Positions 25,434 to 35,198 of a stretch of DNA of 64,000 bases are shown here, one piece after another (within the stretch, counting starts at the first letter, position 1; each line of letters begins with the position of its first letter). A program made the position numbers and the translations under genes. This stretch comes from Neurospora intermedia (Eukaryota > Ascomycota > Sordariomycetes > Sordariales > Sordariaceae): NCBI GenBank assembly GCA_037102815.1, contig BTPP01000007.1, positions 1,488,001 through 1,552,000 on the forward strand, given 5' to 3'. A model generated the notes under the pieces. The model was not told where the DNA came from. It ran no database searches and was given only the letters and a program-made list of their open reading frames with translations.

Positions 25434-25501
25434 GGGACTTTATTATTTTAGGGACTTTATTATTTTGGGGTCTTTATTATTTTGGGGTCTTTGTCATTTG
25501 G
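25434..25501 (+). repeat. 17-bp tandem repeat, four units
   Basis: Units start at 25434, 25451, 25468 and 25485. The consensus is GGG(A/T)CTTTATTATTTT(A/G), with the fourth unit degenerate. It sits at the right edge of the RIP island. Confidence 0.85.
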
Positions 25502-27171
25502 AGACGCGGTATATAGGTGCTAGGTGGAGGTAGGAGGTGGTGGCACGTGTATTGGTAGTTCGAGCGTAGAGGTGGATATACGAGGGTAGGGTGGAAGGAG
25601 GAGGTCGGAGGTCGGGTAGTCCGAACGTAGAAGCCGGATCGGGAGCCGGGGCGGAGGAGTAGGAACGGGGGCGGGAAGGGGGGGGGGGGGGGGGGGGGGG
25701 CGGGTAGGGGGGGTAGGGTAGGGCGGTAGGGAACCAACCGGGCACCCAGCAGTAAAACGTACGGGCTAGTACAGTACCCAGACCAGTACCTATAGTACCG
25801 TAATCTAGGAGCCAATCTAGCACTGCCCAGCGCTGGCTACAGCCCCTGCTTGCCGGGGCCAACTGTCGCTGCTGATTCAATTGTCGCTGCTCTCATTCCC
25901 GGTCCTGTGGCATATTTTATCGCTGTCACTGTTATATAACAGCCCCAGTCGCCCTGCACAGGCCTCCGCTTCGGTACGTAAGGTACCTCTACCTAGACCA
26001 GGTTACACCCATCGGAGAGATAACCACGAGTGTCCATGCTGGTGGGAATCGCCATCCCCGCCTTCTCCCGTCGTTTCGGCACCGTAGCAGCACCTTGCAG
26101 GGCAGTGAACCCATTCCATCCAGATGTTCATGATACTAGGTACGGGGCGTTCGGTGCATGCTGCATGCTGCACAGTGATGTTTTGACGCCGCTTTAGCCC
26201 GGAACAGCGAGCCGGCAGTGCCTAAAAGGCTTGCTAGGCGGGACTCGGTTAGTGCCGAACCGCTGTCAAGGCGCCAATGGTGGCGGTCCGGCTAACAGCC
26301 TCATCCGGTGGGTCCAACCCGACATCTGGCACAGTGCAACTTCCGTGCATCCGTTCCTTCCGTCTTCAATTGCAGTCTCAGTTCCTTCAACACTCAGTCA
26401 TCACTTCCTCTTTTCATGATTACCTCTGCTATGAATGCGATTTTCATGACCGCCGATGGAAGGCCGGCGACTCAGCGAGTTATTCCCGGGAAAGCAACAC
26501 GCACACTGCGGAGGGAATGTGGGCGACAGCGGAGATGGCTGGAGAGGATCCTTAGTAATTCATACTTTATGCCACCATTCCCTTACCCAAGGGAGTCAAG
26601 AACAGCTCGAGCCTCGAGGGACCTACAGTACCTACCTACATACCTCTACCTCCACCTGTAGAAGCGAACAGTGAGTGGCATCATCATGGTACGTATCACC
26701 CCCATATCGGCCCCGCGTTAATTTCTGCTAATCGATATCTCTGGCTGCCTAGGTACCGACTCCGACCCATATCCGGAGCTACCTACTCAACCCGTTCCAC
26801 CACCAAACCATAGCGACCACCGCGTTCAACCTGCGAAAACGGTCGCTCTGTTCGCTCCATGAAACACTTCTCCGTCACCACCGAGTGCTTAGGCATGCTG
26901 CGCCTGATCGGGGTTTGATCTCTCCCCGAGAAAGTAGGGGCAGCGAGAGGAGCCTTACTCGAGCCCCACGTCGTACGGCTGATCACATCTATGTCAAGAT
27001 AAATTCGACGCGAATGACACTTAGGGGAAGGCCTGTCGGCGTTCTCGACTACTTGGATACGCAAGCCGTATTGTCCATATAAGTAGCGGTATACATCTCC
27101 CCCATCGAGCTCGACGACCTCTTCGACAGTTTCCAAGTTTCAGTAGCACATAACACATACATACAGCCAAC
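25502..27171. other. Intergenic, 1.67 kb, between the RIP island and the O-methyltransferase gene
   Basis: Base composition returns to normal after about 25.5 kb. It contains the G tract and GC-rich sequence, but I see no supported gene. The last few hundred bases should hold the O-methyltransferase promoter. Confidence 0.4.
25678..25700 (+). repeat. G homopolymer, 23 nt
   Basis: An uninterrupted run of 23 G inside a wider G-rich stretch (25560-25740). It could form quadruplex structures, and its length is uncertain in any assembly. Confidence 0.8.
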
Positions 27172-28781
27172 ATGTCCACAACAGTTGATCTCTCGCTCGC
27201 CACTCGGCCAAGCGATGCCGATGCTGTGCCGGGCTTGATCGAGGATCTTACCTCCCTCAATGCAAACTGGACAGAAAACGATGAGGAGACGCGCCACAAG
27301 ATGGTTATCAAGGCACGGAGTCTTCTCCAGTCTCTCATGACACCCCGCGAGCAAATGTTGCAACATACATGGGCTGATGTAAGTGGCTGACTGCTTCTCC
27401 CCAGCCATCTCTGCCGGCGTACTAATACCATGTTCGAATACAGCCCGGACTTGATGCTGCTTTGACCACCGGTGTTGATGTCGGTCTTTGGAAGCTCATG
27501 GTCAAGAATGGCGTTGATGCCGTTCACAAGGTTGACCACCTTGCCAGGTCTTTGGGCATGGATCCCGAACTTCTCGGTTAGCGACTCGAGTTCATAAACA
27601 CCCAAGAGCTCAAGCTAATAGGTCAAACAACAGGCCGCCTGTTGCGCCATGTGTGCGCCATGGGCCATCTTGTCGAGGTTGCTCAGGATGAGTACAAGCT
27701 CACAAACTTTACCAAATCGATGAGCCTCGATGTTATCGGCGACAGTTATGTTTGTCTGTGAGTGAAAAGCGCAATGGTGACACCGCTACCAGCCTTTCCA
27801 ACTCGGTTTTGTTGACCATATTCTTTTCACATTCTACAGACTCGGTGGCATCGGCCGCAGCCCAATCGACTTTTACAAGTTCCTTCGCGAGACCAACTGG
27901 CAAAATCCCGTCGATGCCGCCCACACGGCGTTCCATGCGTCATACAACAGCGACGTGCCAAACTGCATGGTGTATCTCGGGTCCATCGGCATGGGTCCTC
28001 AGATGAACCACCATAGTAAGTCATGCGCCCCCGAAGGATATATCCTGCAATAATAGTACATGGGAGGCAGCATTGCTAACCTCACGTTCCACACTCATAG
28101 TGGGCGGTTACAGGCAGGGCCGCTTGCCGTGGCATCATCCCAAGATCTATCCTGTAGAGAAGGAATTGTTCCCCGGTACCAATGCTTCGTCCGATGCGCC
28201 GCTGGTTGTCGACGTTGCTGGCGGCCTCGGCCATGATATCGACGAATTCAAGAGAAACTACCCCAACCATCCCGGCGTGAGCAGCCCCATCTATTTGTCA
28301 CTCCCGACATGACAAGAAAATGGGCATGGTTTGACTGACTGGCCATGTGTAGAAACTGATCCTACAAGATCGTCCGACTGTTATCGAAGATGTCAAAGAC
28401 ATCGATCCCTCGATCCAGCGCATGCCTCACGACTTCCTGACCGAGCAGCCCATCAAGGGAGCCAGGGCCTACTTCATGCACTCCATCCTGCACGACTGGC
28501 CCGATGATGTCTGCCAGAAGATCCTCGCTCGTCTGGCGGAGGCGATGAAGCCCGGATACAGCAAGTTGCTCATCTTCGAATGCGTGATCCCGCGAACCGG
28601 TGCCTATTGGGAAGCAACCGCGGGTGACATGCTGATGATGACGCAGCTGTCGGCTTGCGAGCGGACAGAGGACCAATGGCATCAACTCATCGAGGGTAGC
28701 GGGTTGGGCCTCAAGATCGTCAAGTTCTGGTCGAGTGGACTTTCTGCTGTTGAGAATGTCATTGAGTGCGAGTTGGCGTAA
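27172..28781 (+). CDS. SAM-dependent O-methyltransferase (class II type), 6 exons, 414 aa
   Basis: Exons: 27172-27378, 27444-27576, 27634-27757, 27840-28015, 28101-28276 and 28353-28781; every junction has GT..AG and keeps the frame. The N-terminal half is the helical dimerisation domain (for example DAALTTGVDVGLWKLMV). SAM-binding motif I is LVVDVAGGLGHDI in exon 5. The catalytic His is in FMHSILHDWPDD of exon 6, followed by LLIFECVIP. These are the marks of the plant/fungal O-methyltransferase family (as in sterigmatocystin and aflatoxin O-methylation), which transfer a methyl group to a hydroxyl of a small aromatic compound. No polyketide synthase, NRPS or P450 is next to it, so any secondary-metabolite role is only inference. 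The start is the first ATG of the open frame after CATACAGCCAAC. Confidence 0.88.
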
Positions 28782-29750
28782 ATAGGTAGCTCCATCGGTC
28801 GGACCAACGGTAATCTGGTAATATTTAATACTCTCACGATATCCTGATTGGAACAGATCAGCATCTCAACACGCTCAATGCTCCGTTCTGGTTCAATGTT
28901 CCGCTATGACCACTTGCCCAATCTTCAATCCTGCTTGTTCACATTCCGGATCTGACCTCCGACTATCAAATGAGATCATGTCAAAGCGCTCCGTACATTC
29001 CCAATCTCCAACACGGTCAACCATGAGCCATACATCCTTGATCTAGTCTTGGTCTTTTGGCTGTTTGCAGTTGCAAGCACTGAAGAATCATGATTGGTAC
29101 CAAATCATTAGTGTTAATGGCAAAGCCACCACCTCCACCTGCATCATGGTCTCTTCCACCATGCCCGCGGGTTGACTTGGAACATCCTCGAGACTTGAAT
29201 GGGGACGAGGCGCTTGGGATCATTTGGTTGATTGTAGGTGGTGACCCATTGGAAGATTGCGAAGTTCCGCTGTATGAAGTAAGTGAGCAAACATTTATTG
29301 TAACTTTTGGAACACATTGTGAGACAGGATATGGTGAACGAAGCTTACTTAACAAAATGTCGTAGTCTGCAGGTCCAAGATGTTAGACGGGCGAGCCTTT
29401 ACGGTAGCAGAATCGAGAATTTCGGGGGCAAGTGATATTCAGGGAGTTTTGGAAATAAAGGGAGGAGAGAAGAGTCTCATTACCGTTGTCTAGATTACAC
29501 GAGGAATGGAAAATCCTCCACAAATCACGAGTTCTTCAAACCTGTGTCTATGACGGTTCATCGTATACAAACAACCTAATCCATATTGAAGTCGTGCAAT
29601 CTCAATAACCACTCTATACAGCAAACTACTCTTACACACAAAGTTGTGACACAAATTGCAAGCACATGGAGCCCTCAGCACTAATGCCCATCACATAGAG
29701 ACCCATCGTCTATCCCCATGCGTACAACCACACCTCGAAGAGGAACCACA
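28782..29750. other. Convergent intergenic region, 0.97 kb
   Basis: Between the 3' ends of the O-methyltransferase and DUF1993 genes. A 91-codon ORF at 29090-29365 (+) has no recognisable features, and I do not call it. Confidence 0.35.
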
Positions 29751-30314
29751 TCAAGCATCGCGCTGCAAGAAACGCTCCAAGTAATCCACCTTGCCAATCG
29801 ACACGCCCTTCATCCGGAAAATCGCATAAGCGGTCTGCAAATGGAAGAAGAAGTTGGGCACCGCGAACTTGGTGACATAATGCTGCGGCGTCATATTATA
29901 CACCTGAGCCAGCAACTGCAGGTTGATCGTGTTGAAACGCAAGTGCGCCTCATCCACCGTCTTCTTGTCCACCTTGTTCAAAAAGTCAATCGTGTGCTGG
30001 CACCGCTCAATGAGCTGCTCGATGGTGGTCTCGTCATCGGCAAAGGCGACGCCGGTCTGACCAGTAATGATGTCGACAAACTTCTTGGGCGTGTTGCTGG
30101 CACATTGGACCTGGAAGGTCAGGGGCTTCATGTCTGGATGCAACGTCCAGTGGGGTATCTCATTCAGTGAAATGTCGTTGACTTGGGCGTGCTTGGTGGC
30201 GGTGACGAGGAGGTGCTTGAGGGTGTGTTGACCCCGGAGGAAGGTGGGGATGCTGACGTCGTAGAGGGAAAGGCATCCCGAATGGTCAATCGGTACGATT
30301 TGTTTGTCGGCCAT
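29751..30314 (-). CDS. DUF1993 family protein, 187 aa
   Basis: A single exon starting MADKQIVPIDHSGCLSLYDV. The order LYDVSIPTFLRGQHTLKHLL, then HPDMKPLTFQVQ, then GVAFADDETTIEQLIERC and finally YVTKFAVPNFFFHLQTAYAI matches my memory of the DUF1993 family. These are small all-helical soluble proteins found in fungi and bacteria, of unproven function and related in fold to DinB-like proteins. The frame is open further upstream to 30443, but the extra residues are not family-like and the ATG at 30314 gives the usual length. No catalytic residues can be named. Confidence 0.75.
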   Translation of the reverse strand: MADKQIVPIDHSGCLSLYDVSIPTFLRGQHTLKHLLVTATKHAQVNDISLNEIPHWTLHPDMKPLTFQVQCASNTPKKFVDIITGQTGVAFADDETTIEQLIERCQHTIDFLNKVDKKTVDEAHLRFNTINLQLLAQVYNMTPQHYVTKFAVPNFFFHLQTAYAIFRMKGVSIGKVDYLERFLQRDA

Positions 30315-32933
30315 TGTGACTTGAAGGCAGGGAGGATACTCTGTGTGTGATAATTTGATGTCTGGTGAGGTATGTGGAAGGTGGTTCCTGAAGATGATTA
30401 ACGGGTGCAGTTGTTGGCAAAGGGGAGTGCGCTGAATGTTCATTTATTCGTCACGTACACGATTACCTCGACAGGTCGAGAACACATCATAGTATCCAAC
30501 ACTCACCTCATGCGACTGTGCTTATGACGCTAGAGCTCTGACAATGTGGTCTTTGAACATGGCGGGGGAAATAGCACCTTTGCGTCATCATGAGTTCACG
30601 TTGCGGACCTGAGAAGGTCCAACCCTCCGGCATCACCCTTCACGGTCAAGCACCAGACCGCCCAACAAAATGCCGCAGAAACATCGTCGCCAATCCTACA
30701 ATCCAGTCCGCAAAACTCCAGCAGAGCCCACCTAAACACCGAGTTAACCTTGCTGTTCAAATCTTCATCAAATTCTGCATATCATGGGCGTTCGAGATCT
30801 CAACTCCCAACCCCCAACCCCACTATCAACAAACCTGAGCGTCGGGCAATGTGCCGGATCAGGCGCAGAAGAGGTTCGGGTTCAATCGCCTCCCAGGAAG
30901 AGTCGAGCTCCATCTTTATCTCTGGCTTCCACTACTGATCAGACTCCAGAAATCGGCGACAAGGGATTGTCCCCGGAGGCACTGTCTGGTATCGAGACAA
31001 ATTCAGAGGTAGTCTTTCAGGAACTGCTGACGGCACATGTGCCTCTGACCAGCAGCGCGGCAACGGAGTCTGGACGACAAAAGGAGTGACGTTCTAGCGC
31101 CCACTCGAAGAGATGATTCAATCCTTGTTTTGGACAGACACTGGCCGTAGTTGATGGAGAAGTCTCGGCAATCAAATAGGTGAGTATCCACCTTGGGGAT
31201 TGAACTTTTTAACTCCGAAGCTGACTGGACTTGGGCGCAGCAATCGCAACCATACACTCGGTCGTTCCTCAAGACACAACCGTCACGGATGAGATCTTCC
31301 ACCCACGCTCGAATCCTACGTCGAAGCTCAACGTTGGTTGTGTCGAGCGAACCAAGTGCGATGACACAGAAGGACGCAGCAAACCAATTGAGAGATTTCA
31401 GCTCCGATACGTCGCCGACACCGATGTCTAGACCCAGATACACATCCACAAATGAAGGAAACATGCAAAGCGGGAAATTGAATTAAGGCCATGCACGCAA
31501 CCATCCAGATCTCGTTTTCCCTCCATTGGCTTTCCATTGGCTCTCCCGATCATGGACGGGACAGGAGATGTGACCATGCACCCCTTCGGCCCACCGTAGC
31601 ATTCACCCGCCTTCCCGGTTATAGTTCTTACACTGATTGAGCTTATTCCTGCTCGGAGAGTTAGCGTGTGCTCTTCTAATGGCTGGGTTAGTTCTGTTCT
31701 GTTCTGACGGTATTCTATGCAGTCACACGCTGGTATTCTCTGGAACCAGACGAGTTTGGATCGGCGTCGTGCCATCCGCAGAGGCAGGTTGTGGAAAGTA
31801 TGGTCTGTGTAACCTGGAGATGGCAAGTGATACCACAGATCTTCGAATAGAAGTCTGGCACACAGAAGGTCCGCATGACAACATTTGAGTTGCCACTTCC
31901 AACATTCATCTAGTATTCAATACCTTATGTAACAGTTTCAACCTGAGTACACTACAACTATCTCGTGTAACGCTTTTGTATGACACCTGCCACATTGTGG
32001 ATGTTTACAAGTCTGCATGTCCTCATTTTATTGTATGTTTCTCTTCACAACCCCTATCGACACAGGCTAGCCAAGAAGGCCGACGGAGTATGGCAGACGC
32101 CAAACATTTCTTGCGGGGAATTCCTCGAGCTAATTTTCTTCCAAGAAACTTCGCATGTGGCAAGTGAAAGGTCAGGAGTTCTTCCGGGGAAGGTACCATG
32201 ACGATTTACGGGGAGAAAAGGCTTAGAATGAGGACACAGATGGACAGTTGCAGCTCACATTGAGCATCAGAAATTCCTTGCTTCCATAAATCAAGATCAA
32301 CATGGCAAGAGATGTCGCAGATATGTTGAGCTAATACCATCATATCATCCAACTCACCTGTCAAGTTCATGCCTGGTAGACAACTTCATGCATCCAATAA
32401 TCATCTCGAGATCCATCACGAAATGGACTGGAAAAGCCAAGACGGAGAAATGTAGCGATATTGCTTACCTCTCCAGCCAGCATCGTGTAACGCAAACAGT
32501 GGTATCCAGCAGCGCAGCAGGCAGGGGTCATATGAAATCTTCGGCCTCTAGCCGGACGGAGAGATTCACAGACCTGAACGTCTAGTACCTCTTGAGAGAT
32601 TCTAGAGTTGACCAAGTCCTTAAATAGCCCTCACGAGCTCCTCTCTATTCCTCAAACACTTGGCCATCCCCATCCGTTTGCCTCAAATTTTCAGACAAGC
32701 TTCAAACCACATCAGAGCGTCTCACTCTTCTCTCATCCAGGCAATTTTCACCAACTTGACCACCAAGGTATTTACCTACCTCTACGCCTCGTTAACAAAC
32801 AATCCAGTTCCTGTTCCCTATCCCAATATCACCCATCACCAACCTCAATATATTTCTCCCTCCCCATACATACCCAAATAGCGTACCCAAGCTAACAGTG
32901 ACATACCTACCTACCCATCAGTATCAAATCAAG
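30315..32933. other. Intergenic, 2.6 kb
   Basis: No recognisable gene. The best candidate is a 101-codon ATG ORF at 30784-31089 (+), Ser/Thr/Glu-rich and without known motifs, which I leave uncalled. The last 300 bases have the pyrimidine-rich, CAACC/TACCTACC-rich look of a fungal promoter leading to the secreted-protein gene. Confidence 0.35.
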
Positions 32934-33206
32934 ATGCGTCTCACAACCACAACCCTCTCCTTCCTCCTCAGCAGCCTCCTCGCCATCGGCACCGTCACCG
33001 TGGTCACGGCCGAGAAGTGCGCCTGCAAAGGCGGCACCGACCACTCCAAGACGGCCTGCGATCGCATCGGAGCCAGGTACGGCGTCCTAGGCTGCGGCTT
33101 CACGGGTTGCTGCGTCAATCCCGGCACGCAGCACAATCGGTTTGTGCAGGCGTGCAAGGATTTGGGATACGGGTTTAAGAGGTGTGATGATTGTGCTAGT
33201 TGTTAG
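32934..33206 (+). CDS. Small secreted cysteine-rich protein, 90 aa
   Basis: MRLTTTTLSFLLSSLLAIG starts a clear signal peptide with a likely cleavage after VVTA (residue 26). The mature part of about 64 residues has ten Cys, at 29, 31, 42, 54, 59, 60, 74, 84, 87 and 90, enough for five disulphides and including a CC pair. It has many Gly and Lys residues and ends in Cys. The ATG follows ATCAAG and a CT-rich promoter. The spacing does not match hydrophobins (eight Cys with two CC pairs) or a CFEM domain that I can recognise. Small secreted Cys-rich proteins of fungi include effectors, antimicrobial peptides and wall proteins; which kind this is cannot be told from the sequence. Confidence 0.75.
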   Translation: MRLTTTTLSFLLSSLLAIGTVTVVTAEKCACKGGTDHSKTACDRIGARYGVLGCGFTGCCVNPGTQHNRFVQACKDLGYGFKRCDDCASC

Positions 33207-33792
33207 GTGTAGCTTACCTAGGTGGTTTTAGTAAATGCGGGGAGGGTGTTGATGGGGGGGTTGGGAGGAGAGGGGAGGGTGGATGCATACTTGTGGTGGG
33301 ATGGACGGTGTTGGAAATTGGTCTGGGTAAAGTCGAGGCAATGGGGGATGATGTTGGGCAGTTCAGGTTGTGAGCGATACGAGCAATGGTTTGCATGATT
33401 CGTCAGTTTCTTGTGGTTCTGATTGCTGGTGTTGTTTGGGTTGGAAGTGTCGTTGCGTCTTCGTGTCGGTGTTGCCTAACAAATGGAAGGAAGCACCGGG
33501 ATGCAGCGGGAGACCTGTTCTGTAACTGGCCAAATTCGACACTTGAAGCAACCTGGATTACCTGGTAAAGTATAATCCAGGAAAAAAGGAATAGAGGAGA
33601 TATATTAAGATCCCCAATTGAACTTTCTTGGCCGATCGATGGCGTGGTTTCCTCTTCCAGTCCAGAAAAAAAGGGCGATGTTGTTACAGTCATAGTGAAC
33701 ATTGTATCATGGCACCCAGTTGAAATTTCTATTTACCTTATAGATCAACCATCCGCCACTCATGTGCATCAAGGAATGATTGATAGCCGCTT
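33207..33792. other. Intergenic, 0.59 kb
   Basis: 3' flank of the secreted-protein gene and 5' flank of a tRNA gene. No gene supported. Confidence 0.4.
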
Positions 33793-33880
33793 GCCCGGCT
33801 AGCTCAATCGGTAGAGCGTGAGACTCTTAAGGAGTTCCTCCGTAATCTCAAGGTTGTGGGTTCGACCCCCACGTCGGGCT
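33793..33880 (+). tRNA. tRNA-Lys (anticodon CTT) with a 15-nt intron
   Basis: The 73 mature bases are the same as in the gene at 13429. The anticodon CTT is 33826-33828. A 15-nt intron (33830-33844, AGGAGTTCCTCCGTA) follows the base after the anticodon, the standard place for nuclear tRNA introns. The intron can fold into AGGAG/CTCC. T runs at 33902-33923 can end transcription. Confidence 0.95.
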
Positions 33881-34569
33881 CAATTCCCGTCGTTCCATCT
33901 ACTTTTTTCAAAAGTTCATCTTTTTGCCTGCTTTCCACATCTTCTATCCCTTGTGTTTCCCTTATTGTTTAGTTAGTCTTTTTTTTTTTTCCTTGCTTCG
34001 TCTTACACTTAATAAACCTCGTCGCTCACACCGATCAGTGGACGAGTCCTGCTCGCTTTGTAATGTGGTAGACAATGCAGGCTGGCACGCTGCATTACAC
34101 CTCTGTCGGCATCTGAATTGTTAGCGTGAGTGGTACAGCCACCTTCCAAAATTTATGGAAATTCGATGTTAGTCAAACAGCCATGTTTGTACGGTAAATC
34201 AAATCATCACCACCTTTGCAACTCGCCGCGCTAACACTCTAAATGCCGGCGGAGGTGTTGGAGTAATTGTATGATCTATAGTGGTGGTTGGAGTAAAAGG
34301 TATTCAACTTCCGCTCCTAACTTTCGGTCTCTCTTTAACAAGAAGATTAGAACGGCAAGTCTCGAACGAACGATTCGAGGATAGTGTGATCCATGTTGAT
34401 CAGAATTTGAATTCGAAGAAAGTACAAATCGACGCTCGACTCAAATTTCGAGTCAATAAGTCTTGTTAACGAGAAGGTGAGAATGCTGTAAAAAGACATG
34501 AGAAGCATTGTTGCTGGATGGTGGCTGCAGTAGGATATAATACTAAGATTTAAACCCTGCTGTTAACAA
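33881..34569. other. Intergenic, 0.69 kb, between two tRNA genes
   Basis: T-rich terminator region, then sequence without a supported gene. Confidence 0.4.
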
Positions 34570-34641
34570 GGTCCGCTGGCTCAATGGCAGAGCGTCTGAC
34601 TACGAATCAGGAGGTTCCAGGTTCGACCCCTGGGTGGATCG
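34570..34641 (+). tRNA. tRNA-Arg (anticodon ACG)
   Basis: A 72-nt cloverleaf. Acceptor GGTCCGC pairs with GTGGATC (two G-U pairs). The D arm is GCTCAATGGCAGAGC. The anticodon loop CTACGAA is on a CTGA/TCAG stem and the T arm is CCAGGTTCGACCCCTGG. The anticodon ACG (read as ICG) decodes CGN. A T run follows at 34644-34650. Confidence 0.95.
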
Positions 34642-35125
34642 AGTTTTTTTCACTTTTGCCCGTGAATTCCACGATCAATCAGATCCTTGTAATGCTTATT
34701 TTTTTTTTTTCTTCCTGGTATTCTTGTGGTCCTCTGAAGACAACTCGTCTGCAAACGCAGGCTTCCCAGGCAATGGCTGTTCTCATGTGTCCTTCAGGAT
34801 TTCACATGTGCCACGGGGCCATCGCCTTTAATATGGAGTTATCGACTCGGAAATTGTGTGTTGGAATGTTCTCTACACCTACACTTTGATGCACACGACC
34901 ATAACCTTTCACCGGCATGTTCCCGAAATCACGAATGTGTTCAACGAATCAGCGAACAAAAGTTACAACACTCGACAGAAGAGAAAAAAAAAACCACAAA
35001 TGGGAAAGGACGAAACGCGAAAGGAAGTATGAAAGCCAAAGGCCAATGGAGCGCATGCATGGATCAAGTACAAACAAAAAAAAAACCCCCCAAAAAATGT
35101 AGATGTTGTTGAACATCGGGAATCG
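34642..35125. other. Intergenic, 0.48 kb, between two tRNA genes
   Basis: Holds the terminator of tRNA-Arg (T-rich 34643-34710) and, for the minus-strand tRNA-Lys, A runs at 35076-35098. No gene seen. Confidence 0.4.
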
Positions 35126-35198
35126 AGCCCGACGTGGGGGTCGAACCCACAACCTTGAGATTAAGAGTCTCACGCTCTACCGATTGAGCTAGCCGGGC
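35126..35198 (-). tRNA. tRNA-Lys (anticodon CTT), no intron
   Basis: On the minus strand this is the same 73-nt tRNA as at 13429-13501. The first bases downstream (minus-strand TCGATTCCCGATGTTC) are also nearly the same as after the other two copies, which points to recent duplication. Confidence 0.97.

Larger units (their letters stand above)
16800..25500. mobile_element. RIP-mutated AT-rich island with transposon relics
   Basis: About 8.7 kb of strongly AT-rich DNA in which CpA and TpG are rare, TpA is in excess, and CpG and CpC remain. This is the classical product of repeat-induced point mutation on both strands. No intact gene remains. A plus-strand relic at about 20.15-24.1 kb reads as a Plavaka-like transposase (separate entry). 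A minus-strand relic lies at about 18.7-19.05 kb. Short tandem runs are present: CTAGAAAAAAAA units near 19230-19265, a TTTTTTCGAT repeat near 19745, and poly-A at 18590-18608. A stretch at 24.35-24.7 kb is less mutated. I could not fix terminal repeats or a target duplication, so the island may contain more than one element. Confidence 0.85.
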
